Shown piece after piece: positions 1 to 9,840 of a DNA stretch of 64,000 nt. Source of the DNA: Desmodus rotundus. Taxonomy: Eukaryota; Chordata; Mammalia; Chiroptera; Phyllostomidae. The number at the start of each line of letters is the position of its first letter. Position 1 is the stretch's first letter. The stretch lies in contig NC_071397.1 in the NCBI RefSeq assembly GCF_022682495.2, positions 14,847,082-14,911,081 on the forward strand, given 5' to 3'. The notes beneath the pieces were generated by a model. The model did no database searches, had not been told where the DNA came from, and saw only the letters and a list, made by a program, of their open reading frames with translations. Position numbers and translations under genes: made by a program.

Positions 1-493
1 CACAATTACATGACAGGGAATAGAGGCATGGCAACTCCTGATTGGCTAACACCCAACCAGAAGGGACACCATGGAAAATGACTCATTTCACCGAGTTCTC
101 GAACTACTTGAGAAAAGGTGAAAATTGTGATTGTTTTCAGGCATGATATGTGAGGGTAGCCTCACACACCCTTGACCAAAGACTAGTCCTTAAAAAGCGC
201 AGGCCGACTTCTTCTTACATGGAAACTTGAGGAGGGAAATAGGTGGATCAGTGGGGAGAGAAGGAAGGAAATTCCCACGCAACCTGATCAGTTAAATGCA
301 ACTTAATAATACTACATTTAAATGTCCCTAAGTTATGGAGGGAAATGGAAGAAATATTTTATGTTCTATATTTTAAAATCAGAGCCATTTTTGTTGGAAA
401 ACCAGAATAACAAATTATAAAATAATAATGTCATATGTAAAATATTCATGAATGATATCAATTAATAAAATAAGTCTCCCTCTTGGAACTTAC
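1..493 (-). other. ADGRF4 intron (partial), no recognised content
   Basis: Intron following the NAFQ donor, running off the left edge. I looked on the minus strand for the short exon encoding GFFILxFGTI and did not find it, so the C-terminal exons lie beyond position 1. AT-rich sequence; no repeat recognised. Confidence 0.75.
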
Positions 494-1870
494 CTGGAAA
501 GCATTGAGCAGGGCAAAGATTATGTGGAATATCAGCGAAGTGCCTTCTATCAGAGTGGCTATTCCAAAACCCCAGGTCAGGCCCAGCAGCGGGGTAAGGA
601 TGGCAACATTTTTACTGATCCTCCGAATTATGGCCACATCCTGAGACTTGGAGCTGCCGATAAAGGGCCTCTGAGTGTTGACAGCAACAACCAAAACCAC
701 AAGCAGATTCACAGCCACAATGACCAAGGCTGGGATGGCAAATGCTAAAAGGGCTTTGGTGTTATCCCAGTTGAGCCAACAGGCATCACGTCTCACGTAG
801 CCTTTCTCTGGCACAGTGACAGCAACTGTGGTGACAGCAATGATCAGCGGGAAACCATAGCCAATGACAAAGCCAATGGCCATCATGCGGGACTTCATCA
901 TCCTATGAAAAACGACCAATATTCCATAGATGATGAGCAGTGCTTTGAAGAGCATCCAGAAAAACAGAGAGAGGTAGAAAAAGTGGCTAAAAAATGTCAT
1001 TGCAACACACCAGTTGTGGTCCTGGGCCTTTTTGCTAAAGTTAGAGGATACAATGAACCACACGTTAGCAGTCAGGAGCGACACGGCTATGTTCACGATG
1101 CACACATGACGCATGTATGATATCTCTGTGACAACAACCCGGGACCACACCATAGCTTCAATGAACAGGCAGAGAATCAAGCTAAGGATGGAGATGCTGA
1201 GCCCAATGCAGGTGATGTAGTCCAGGACTTTGTTGTCTATAGATTTGGGGGACATTAGGATGGAGAAGGACATCACGGCGTTGGTGTAGTTACACCGGCA
1301 CTTCACTTTGTTCCTGGTGTCCGATGTCATTTCACACACGTTCTCATCCCATCTCCTTTTCCTGGGGTGCCAGCCCACGCACTGAGCCCTGGCACTCCGG
1401 GATTTATTGATCTTCTCGAACGTGAGTAAGACTTGCTTTAATCTTTCTGGTAAAATCACCGAAAGGACCAGACCATTTGCTGCCCTGGGGGGACTCACAT
1501 TTTGCAAGTGGGCTTCTTTCAGAACAGCCCCCAAGGTGGGGAAAGCTATGCTGATGGCTTGGGATGTTGATGGCAGCTTCCACAGCTCATGCTTGGGAAT
1601 TTCTATCATTCCTAAGATATCCTCCGTTGTATTGTTAACGTTCCTGGAGAATCTGAAACTCTTCTCGGAGGTATTGCGGCTGAGGTGAAACCCTTTCGTC
1701 TGAATGAAGGGCTCATCCACAATGTTCTCAGTCTCATTTTGGATGTGGAGGTGCCGAGCGAACACATTCGCCGACTGCAGCAAATCCGAGCTGACGTTCT
1801 CGTCGGGGATGAAAGCCCAGTTTGAAAGGGCCGCTGTGTCCAGGATGTGGTTGGCCACCATGCTGTAGCT
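494..1870 (-). CDS. ADGRF4: ADGRF4 main exon: GAIN, GPS and 7TM
   Basis: A 1377-bp exon, 459 codons, starting SYSMVANHIL and ending NAFQ at a GTAAGT donor. It holds most of the GAIN domain, four GPS cysteines (C346, C361, C373, C375), and TM1 to nearly the end of TM7. Where autoproteolysed family members read His-Leu-Thr/Ser before SFSILM, this protein reads AVMS, so self-cleavage is not expected. The human protein is degenerate at the same place. No frameshift or stop is seen. Confidence 0.96.
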
Positions 1871-4800
1871 CTGCAATGGAGAAAAGTGGGCATTAGGCTA
1901 AGAATTTACACTTTATTTTACAAAGTTGGTTTCTAAAGTCTGAAATTTCTGAATCTAATGATCTGATCTTATTTGACATATTTCTCTCCAAATTTCCCAT
2001 TCATTGCATCTCATGCTAGTAAGCCTGCAGGGAAGAGAAGTAGAAGAATTCTAAAAATAAAAATAAAAATAAAAGAAAATGTATTATTGATAAAATTTAT
2101 CTGCTTTATTATGTGCCTAGGGACGCATTTTCAAAATGCAGTCTGTATAACCCAAGTTTCCCATGAAATAATAATAACTATTTAATGAGGGAGGTTCGGG
2201 GTAGATTCTCTAACTGAAGTTTGAGAAATACCATATCCCTATGTCCCCCATTCTTACAAAGAGTGCCAACATTCACAATCACATTGAAAGTTCTCAAAAG
2301 CCCTGCCTCAAGGAAACCTGTTTAAGTCAAAGCCCCTACACCTGTCATGCTGTGGATGTCTCTATTAAAAATGAAAGCTCGGTTAACATTTCTCAGGACA
2401 CCTATGTGCTACAGAATAAACATTTGGAAACACTGGAGTAGACATGAGCTTGCTCGCAGCCATCACTATGTGACATTTTTCTGGAACTATTAATTCTGTA
2501 CAAAAATGTGTAAAAACAATTATCAAGAAATTCTAACTTCTTGACAACTTCCATAAACCAGAGGGAATCAATGTTGAAAAATGGAAGTGAAATTTCTGTT
2601 ATTGTTTTTACACTTCTTGTGGTGGATGTAATTTTTATCCTGAAAAATATATCTGAAACTGTTAAGATGCAAGATTTCGGGGCAAATAAGGGTCAGTTTT
2701 TTAATGGCATTAACAAAGAACACCTACCTTCATTTTCTCTTGGGTAACATTATCAGACAAGTCTGTAGAAATATTTTTCAATATCTCCACAATAAATGCG
2801 ATATTTCCAGATGTGGCTTCCGAGGATTTCACCACATTGACTATGCAGGCGTAGTCCTGCACACAGTTCTTGCGGATTCCTTGTACCACACCCTCTATGG
2901 GATCTGGCGCTCGGAAGTCGAGGATGCGCAGCGGGATAGAGGGGGCTGCGATGGAAAGGCGTGACGCACTATTTAAGTCCTGTTTTAAAAAAATGTTGTT
3001 TTATTCAAAAATGGTTAAGCAACTAACATGTATCAGACTAAATGAGTTAAAGGTACAAATGATTCACATGGAGGAACCAGAGAGAGAAGCAAATGGTCCT
3101 AGAAAATGGTTTTGGTGCTGAGAAGAGCAGAGAGGGTAAGGTGGGGTCACACACACAGGCAGGAAGTGCTAATCAGATTCCTGCAGAGGTCAGCATTCTG
3201 ACTTTTCCCACTGGAATTGGCTCTCAGGGCTGTGACTTTAACTCAAGTATTATATAGCAAGGCAATTTTCTCCAGAGGTGTGGAGAAATTCTAGAAACAA
3301 AACTTGTCTGATTACTATTATGTTTTTTTTTTTTTAAGAGGAGCCACGTGAAATTTCTGGGGAGGGGGTGGCAGTGGAGGTTGGCAGGTCAAACCAGGAA
3401 CATAAAGGAAGTGCAATTTCAAAAGCTGAGTTCACTAATAAGAAGAAATTATTCGCTCACTTCCTCTTACTTTTACCCAGCATCACCCAGAATGGGACTT
3501 TGGATAAGTCAAAGCAGTAATTCACTACACTTAATTCACTTTTGAATGTCACCGCCTGTGCTAAGTGACAGAGACCCCACAACAACCCCTTTGCAAAATC
3601 ACTACTGGGGGTTCAGGAAACTCTGAGATCCATGTGTCTCTCCAGGACTGGAGAGAAGGTAGGTGGACGTGGTGCTTAAGTTAAAGAACATAAGATACGA
3701 TATTTTAATTTGAACTCAGATTTCTTGTATTCATTGGATTTCTATTTCCTTTGGGTCAAACATTTCTCCTTTCTTTTGGTCAAGTGATTGAAAGTATTAG
3801 AAAAAAAAATTGAAAATGAATTTGATTCTAGACACATTTAGTTGATTAATTGAATAGCACAAGAGGCATGCAACTCCATCTTTAGAGCTAAAACTTTAAC
3901 CTCCAAGCATTTACTGTTGTGTATATGAGTTTCAGATCTGTTTTTGAGAAAAGATTCTGAAAGGGAGCAGAAGAGAGTGGGGACAGAGGAGAGAATCTGA
4001 GTTTGGGTAAGAAAGGAAGGAGAGACCAATTCAGTCCACTCTAGATCTCCCTAAATCCTGATTTGAGACTTGTCACGCTGAACAGAACACACTGAAAATG
4101 CCTCTAGCACCTCCTGAAGGACTGGCTCCTGTAGCCAGTAATACACAAAGGCATCACCTTAAAGAGCATTTCCACAGAAAGGCTTGTACATGTTTCCGTT
4201 GATTTTTGCCACTTGTTTTGATTACACGTAAAAGCTATTTCTCCACGAAAGGGCTGAGCACAAGGCTCGCTGCAGTTGGATGGACTGAAGCAAGGTCCAC
4301 GGCATTTCTCTGAAAAGGAAAAAAGAGGGAGAGGAAAATCTAATTAGCAGTTCTACGTTTTGATGGGGGCATCAAACTCATACTGGAGATTTTGGGTTGC
4401 TTCTGGACAAGGTGACATTGACCTGGGTCCTCAGCAGTAAGAAAGGTCTCCTGGGCAGAATGAACAGCATGGGGCAAGGAGGGATCACTGTCATTTAGAA
4501 AGGCTGGTTCAGAGCATCAGAGTGGCAGGAGATGAGGAGGGGCAGCAAAGCTGTGATAAAGTTCTGAAGGACCTTGAATGCTGTGCTAACATGGGGGTTA
4601 CCAGAAAACAAGTTTAAATTTGTTTTTGAAAAATAATTAACATAGATCAGGGGTCTGTAAAAGTTTCTGTAAAAGATGGGATAAATGGCATGTAAAACAC
4701 AGGAAGCTCAGTTAAATGCTAATTTTATTTTCACATACAGTCAATTCTCATTATTTGCAGTAGTCATTTTCTATGAATTCACCACCACACACACTGAATC

Positions 4801-7611
4801 AGCAGACTAAACCATGGCTCCTAGGTTAGTTTCTGGGAGCTTCTGCTTGCAACATTTTTGTCAATAAATCAGTATTAATCTATGTGTGGTCTATGTGTGT
4901 TTCTATTTAAAGTCACCTTACATAACACATATTGTTGAGTTGTTGACATTGAACTCATGGTCAGTAGCACTATTGCTCATGACAGCATATAAACAAAGCT
5001 TGTCTAATGCAAATACGTCCTCCATAAGGTGCATCACAGCTCTGTTAGGAATACTAGATGACACTTCAGCCCTACACTAGGGGGCCATATTAAACAGCAA
5101 GATCATCAACAGAAAAGCAAAACGCATGGCACCACGCAGCCCACAAAATGAGTGCTTGTGCATAGCAACAGCTAGAACAAGAAGGCGGAGCACCACCTTC
5201 AGTCTCAGCTGGAAACTGCACCATGGCCAACGCAATCTTTTTGCTCTTCAGTGAATGTCTGTGAATAGTTGAGAAAGCTGAGAGTGTTGAGTAGAGATTA
5301 GAAATACATTTCAAAGAGTAGGGGAGTTTGCAAGTACAGCATCCACAAATAATGAGGATCAACTGAGGATGTTAAGATGAACAGTGAACAATGTTGTAGG
5401 GTATGTATGGCCCATGTACTCATTGTTTTTCCTGAAATTTAAATTTAATCAGACATCCTATTTTTTGTGTGTTAACATGAATACACTAGCCATATAGTAA
5501 ATATTTTCAACACTGTGGGTCATACAGTCTCCGTAGCAACTACTCAACTCTGCTTTTATAGTAGGAAATCAGTCAAAGACAATATATAAATGAATGGGCA
5601 TGTCTGTGTTCCAATACAACTTTATTGACAAAATCTGGTGGCAGGGCTAACTTGGTCCATCAGTACAGTGGATTGACTTGAGATTGGGTGCCCAGGAATG
5701 AAGCTGTTGAAGGATTCTTGGGAAGAATTTCCCTAGGATAGTGGCAAAGGAATGAAAAGAAGTAAATGATGCTGAAAGCTGTTGAGGTGTTGACATCAAT
5801 AAGGTGTGGACCATTCGGCTGTGAGTTAAGGAATGCATCCATATTTATGGCTTGGGTAGCTTTGTAGATGACTCCATTTACAGAGAAAGGAAACAAGTGG
5901 CTTTTCATCTTTGCTTGCCATTTATCCAGTGTATTAATTTGGCACATTATTTAAGCTACGTTCGTCCATAACATTTGGAAGGGTACCATGACATTGTTAC
6001 AAACACTGAGTGAGACAGCATCTCGTGCAGCACTCAGGCCATAAATGCTCAATAAAGTTACCTCCCTTTCTCTCCTCCTTCTTTTCTCAGTTCCATCTCT
6101 AAGTAGATTGATTGGCCACCAAAATTATACTTGGCCATGACTGTGCAGAATCTAGCCATTTGTATTATTTGGGTGAGAATCATGATTTCACTCTCTTTCA
6201 ACTAACGATTACTTCCATAGTTTGCCTTTCACTTCCTAAGAATGACCAGTCCAAGCAAAACAGTATCTATCTGACACATTTCAGCATACCTCCCAGCACC
6301 AAAGCATCACAGACATGTAAACAATGCCCAAAATATATTTGAATGAAGGAATGAATGAATTCTGTCCTCACCCTTTTCTGCTTCTTATTAACTCATTAAT
6401 TCAGATTTCCCTTATGGGTTTTAAAATAAACACCCTGGTGTGACTCAGTGGATTGAGTGCCGGCCTGTGAACTGAGAGGTCACCGGTTCGATTCCCAGTC
6501 AGGGCACATGCCTAGATTGTGGGCCAGGTCCCCAGTTGTGGGTGTGAGAGAGGCAACTGATTGATGTTTCACACATCGATGTTTCTCTCCTTCTCTTACT
6601 ACCTCCCTTCCCCTCTTTCTAAAAGTAAATAAATAAACACTTATCTACTACTCTAGAATATGTGAATATTTGCCAACTTGCTTTGTTAACTATGCTATGG
6701 ATAATGGCACAATTGTAAGAAAACCTATCAGTACTGGTAAACCTTGAGAACTTAATTAGAGATTTTTATCTTATTGGAATACTTGTGGTCTGGGGACATG
6801 CTTGCCATGTCTCCAGATGGAAGCAGACTCTTCTGTACCCACATACCTTGTATCTTTCCAGTCTTGGGTTTCTCATCAAAACGCTGACGTTTATCTCCAT
6901 CCTGTAAAACATAAATCCCCAAAGGTCCTCTTTACTGTGGAACTCTCCTCTGTCATCTCAATTTAGAGGCTCCACGAGGATATGAAGAGAAAATGTGTCC
7001 CGGACTGGGAAGAAAAATGCAGCAGGTTCATGTGCTGATGGTGTCATAGGAACTTGCTGAAGGAAACATGGATATGAGCATGCACAGAGAACGCACTAGC
7101 CCTCCAAGCAGGCTAGAACCTTGACGGTGGTCACTTGGGCTGTGAAGGTCAAGTTAGTGAATTGGGTACATCTTTTGGAAAGTTTCAGTACCCAGAGAGA
7201 ACACAGAGACAATTATAGCAATTAAAACCCCTTAAGCTCTCCTATAATTCTCTTATCTGTATTTGTGAAATACAGCGAATGTACTATACCAGATATTATA
7301 TATTCTTAGAAAAGAATAAGTAAACTGATGCTAGAAATAAACATTAGGTCCCAGCCCCCTCTCAACATTTCTTTGTTCCTGTCTTTAGAAAACTACCATC
7401 AGCAAGAATAAAATGGCAATCATTGGAAAATTTCTTTAACATGACATGTTATTCATTATAAATCTAGCCATCAGGAGGACTGCCAGTTTTCCCATAGGGT
7501 CACATAAGAATGCATCAAACTTACTTTTGTGTGGATCTTGGTTCTATAGTGAGAACATTCTGTGGCCAGAAACAACATTAAACAGCAAATCAGGGTAGGT
7601 GGGGGCTTCAT
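494..7611 (-). CDS. ADGRF4: Adhesion G protein-coupled receptor F4 (GPR115), five coding exons, C-terminus off window
   Basis: Multi-exon coding region. Exons in order: 7611-7525, 6901-6847, 4309-4158, 2979-2728, 1870-494, all with AG acceptors and GT donors. The joined frame is open for 641 codons and ends at the conserved NAFQ donor; human ADGRF4 has about 644 residues to that point and about 695 in all, so only the short C-terminal tail is missing. Layout: signal peptide (1-21), linker, six-cysteine HormR-like region (about 48-97), GAIN (about 98-375), degenerate GPS, tethered-agonist-like SFSILMSP (383-390), seven transmembrane helices (about 400-641). C470 and C546 are the expected TM3-ECL2 disulfide pair and LTWGFG (613-618) is the TM6 motif. 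Family knowledge: an orphan receptor of keratinising epithelia; mouse loss affects enamel mineralisation. The match was made from remembered human sequence, strongest in ANHILDTAA-SNWAF and the 7TM core. Confidence 0.95.
1871..2727 (-). other. ADGRF4 intron
   Basis: Intron between the GAIN exon and the main exon. It holds a short A-rich run of TAAAA units near 2054-2080. No other element recognised. Confidence 0.8.
2728..2979 (-). CDS. ADGRF4: ADGRF4 N-terminal GAIN exon
   Basis: A 252-bp phase 0-0 exon, 84 codons. It carries RILDFRAPDPIE, GIRKNC and NIAFIVEILKNIST, which align almost residue for residue with the start of the human ADGRF4 GAIN domain. The donor is GTAGGT. Confidence 0.93.
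2980..4157 (-). other. ADGRF4 intron
   Basis: Intron between the six-cysteine exon and the GAIN exon. Apart from a T-run at about 3322-3336, I recognise no repeat or conserved element. Confidence 0.8.
4158..4309 (-). CDS. ADGRF4: ADGRF4 six-cysteine (HormR-like) exon
   Basis: A 152-bp exon encoding a compact extracellular region with six cysteines and the motif CNQNKWQKS, matching the human protein closely. The spacing of Cys and Trp resembles a hormone-receptor-like domain. It ends in phase 0 at LFK. The equivalent ADGRF2 exon has exactly the same length. Confidence 0.92.
4648..5690 (+). mobile_element. hAT-Charlie-type element, interrupted
   Basis: The left end (CAGGGGTCTGTAAAAGTT) and a later block at about 5495-5660 (AACTACTCAACTCTGC, then CCAATACAACTTTATTGAC) match, in order, the two ends of a common hAT-Charlie non-autonomous element. 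A reverse copy of the same family lies at 34660-34876. Between the blocks is an unrelated inverted-repeat element. I do not give a subfamily name. The stretch 5366-5490 is poorly resolved. Confidence 0.5.
4739..5365 (+). mobile_element. Tigger-like non-autonomous DNA transposon
   Basis: Bounded by inverted termini CAGTCAATTCTCATTATTTG (4739-4758) and CAAATAATGAGGATCAACTG (5346-5365), agreeing at 17 of 20 positions. The terminus resembles Tigger/pogo MER elements. The left side is preceded by TA; the right TA has decayed. It is inserted within a hAT-like element. Confidence 0.7.
6434..6630 (+). mobile_element. VES-type SINE (bat tRNA-derived)
   Basis: The head (CCTGGTGTGACTCAGTGG, A box) and GGTTCGATTCCCAGTCAGG (B box) are tRNA-derived promoter motifs, followed by the CATCGATGTTTCTCTC block and an A-rich tail, as in VES SINEs of bats. 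It is flanked by AAATAAACAC direct repeats at 6424-6433 and 6631-6640, a target-site duplication. Confidence 0.88.
6847..6901 (-). CDS. ADGRF4: ADGRF4 linker exon
   Basis: A 55-bp exon (18 codons plus 1 nt) with a TTTACAG acceptor and GTATGT donor. It encodes a charged linker ending KPKTGKIQ, matching human KPKTGRIQ. It is phase 0 in and leaves one base, completed by the next exon to give Glu. Confidence 0.88.
6902..7524 (-). other. ADGRF4 intron
   Basis: Intron between the signal-peptide exon and the linker exon. No repeat or conserved element recognised. Confidence 0.8.
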
Positions 7612-7633
7612 TTTCACACATTAGGATCTTCGC
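7525..7633 (-). CDS. ADGRF4: ADGRF4 first coding exon (5' UTR end plus signal peptide)
   Basis: The acceptor lies at 7637-7634. The ATG at 7611 has A at -3 and opens 29 codons with a hydrophobic core (TLICCLMLFLATECS), a signal peptide like that of the human protein. The exon ends in phase 0 at GTAAGT. Twenty-two bases of 5' UTR precede the ATG, so at least one non-coding exon lies upstream. An upstream ATG sits 10 nt before the start in another frame and overlaps the beginning of the coding sequence. Confidence 0.9.
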
Positions 7634-8019
7634 CTACAATAGAGAATGAAGGTGGATGGATCCAGATGAAAGTAAGAATGTCACACACATAACACAATAC
7701 TTAACAGACTGAAGAGTAACTAACCACTTAGTCACCCCACTGGGTACTCCAAAATGTTTATACCAAACAATCTACCCCAAGGAAGGACACCAACATCTAC
7801 ATTCAAGCCAGCTAAGATGTAAAAAAACAGACTATTGGCTGTTGACATGTTTACAAACAGTAGGCAAGAACGATGGAAATACCAGGGAGAATGTATGTTC
7901 ACCAAAGCATCACTTCCTATTTAACCCATAGTTTCTTTACTAGTGACTTTACTGTCCTTTAATAGTTTCTTTACTATTTAATAGCTTCTTAAATAGTAAA
8001 ATTTATTACAAATTTTAAT

Positions 8020-8210
8020 TTGCCAATCACTATTCTAAGCACTTTTGTTTCATTAAACTCATTTAAGGATGTGATACAAGACACTATTACTGTCTTCATT
8101 TTATCAATGGAGAAAGTAAGGCTCAATGACTTGAGAAACTATAAGCCAAACACTGAGATAAAAAAATAAAATAAAATGGTGGAGCCAAGAGTTCCACCCA
8201 TATGGTTTGC
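8020..8210 (-). mobile_element. MIR fragment
   Basis: The pattern of cattttatcaatggagaaag then an aggctcaatgacttgag block resembles the antisense core of MIR. Diverged. Confidence 0.5.
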
Positions 8211-8237
8211 ATGGAGATCAGTTCATAATCTCCATAG

Positions 8238-8452
8238 CAGGGTCTCTCAGTGACGGCACTATTGACATTCGGGGCTGGATAATTCTTTGTTGTTGTTTGT
8301 CCTGTGACTTACAGGATGTTTAACAACATCCCTGGCATCTACCTACTGGTTGCCGGAAACAGCTCCCTCTTCAGTTGCGATGGCCAAAAATGTCTCCAGA
8401 CATTGCCACCTGTGCCCTGGGGGAGAAACTGCCCCCAGATGAGAATCACTCT
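8238..8452 (-). mobile_element. MER20 (hAT-Charlie non-autonomous)
   Basis: Near full length (about 215 bp). Diagnostic blocks are GGCACTATTGACATTCGGGG, GGATAATTCTTTGTTGT, ATGTCTCCAGACATTGCCAC and the terminal GATGAGAATCACT. It lies about 0.6 kb upstream of the ADGRF4 signal-peptide exon. MER20 copies are known to act as hormone-responsive enhancers at some mammalian loci; nothing here shows activity. Confidence 0.85.
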
Positions 8453-8844
8453 CCTACAGTACACTGTTTCTCTAGGCGTATGTAGTCAAGTGAGTTAAAA
8501 TGAAATGATTATGGACTATTGTTTGCTATTCGACAAGCACTAAGTCTCCTTATTAGATTAATAAACTATTATGCAGAAAATCTAGAGGCACTAGAGGATG
8601 ACTCTCTATTCTTTTGCCACATCTCTGTTTCCTGTCTTCTTCTTGATAGTTCCACCTTCCAAAGCCAAATCTCCAAGAAAGTATCTTTACAACAGTTGAC
8701 ATTTATGAACATCATCAGGATCACTATCAGCGCACCTTTCTTTTAGGATAGAGGCAGTGAAGACTCCTTATTGGGAAGAAAGTCCCTTAGAATGACTTTC
8801 CTGGTAGTGCAGGTACAGTACAAATGTCATGAATTTTAGAATCA

Positions 8845-8960
8845 GCAAGAGCTGTATTGTAATCTAGTCCCTGCTGTTGATGAATTAGTTGACCCTTTCT
8901 AAGCCTATTTTCACATTTATTTCATGAAGTATAGGATAATCATTCATTTTGCCAATGAAT
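8845..8960 (+). mobile_element. MIR fragment (weak)
   Basis: Order of motifs (gttgaccctttctaagcct, then tattttcac, then tataggataatcattc) follows the sense MIR core. Strongly diverged. Confidence 0.35.
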
Positions 8961-9785
8961 ATTTCTCAAGTGCCTTGCATTTGCCAAGAAATATATCAGA
9001 TACAGGGGTTACATAAATAAAAACTGCTGTCCTTTCCATAAAGGGCATCCAGTAGGCAATACAAGAAAGTCAAACCGATCGTGAGAAGAGAGGTCATCTG
9101 CATCTCGTACCTACCGAGCAAGGCCTGGGAGCCTAGCCTCGAGCATACAGAAGTTCCCTTATGTTCAAACAGAGATAAACTGTCTCTGACCCTCTAGACT
9201 CACAAGGCAAGGCAAGCAGTGGCCTGGGAGCAGACAAAGCTCACTCATCTGGAGTCAAACTTTTCCTGGCTGGGGTCAAACTTTTTCAAGACTAAGATGG
9301 GTTTTCACAACTCCAGTGGCCTTCAGTTGAGATGACGAGACACAGACACTTATAGGGAGGTTTCCAAATGGCCTTTGAGTTTAAAATTGCCTTTGAGTTC
9401 CTAACCATTGAACGGGGAGAAAGTACTCTGATTTATACCTTGGTCTCGGAGAGCGAGTCTGAGTGAGCAGGAGAAAGTGCGCACAGCAGGATGACGAGCG
9501 GAGTGTGGTGACAGATTGCGTGGGTGCTGGACTGTGTGTGCAGAATTCGTGACCTTACAGTGGGGGCGGAAGGAAGTTCTCATGCACACAGCCTACTGGT
9601 GGATGGGCACACAAAGCAGTTTGCCATGATAATATCGTTTAGATAAATTTTTAACTGATGATCATGAAAAGAAGTACCAGAAAAACCAGTATAGGCTGTC
9701 CTAAATGTATCCATGAGTTTCACCTATATACCAAATGTTTTATTATGACACAATAGACACAGATCATACATTGTGATTCAGTGTG

Positions 9786-9840
9786 TACAGATGAATGTAT
9801 GTGTGTGTGTATGTGTGTATATATATAAACTGAAAAATAT
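9786..9840. repeat. TG/TA-rich simple repeat
   Basis: Imperfect TG and TA dinucleotide runs (gtgtgtgtgtatgtgtgtat, then atatata), followed by AT-rich sequence. Confidence 0.75.

Larger units (their letters stand above)
4310..6846 (-). other. ADGRF4 intron with nested DNA transposons and a SINE
   Basis: The largest ADGRF4 intron in the window. It contains a stretch at 4450-4590 resembling an old mammalian repeat I cannot name, a hAT-like element interrupted by a Tigger-like element (4648-5690), and a VES SINE (6434-6630), listed separately. Confidence 0.75.

Noticed and set aside
6434..6520. tRNA-like A and B boxes
   Set aside because: They belong to a VES SINE with a tail and target duplication, not to a functional tRNA gene. 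The same applies to 14880 and the minus-strand copy near 37581.
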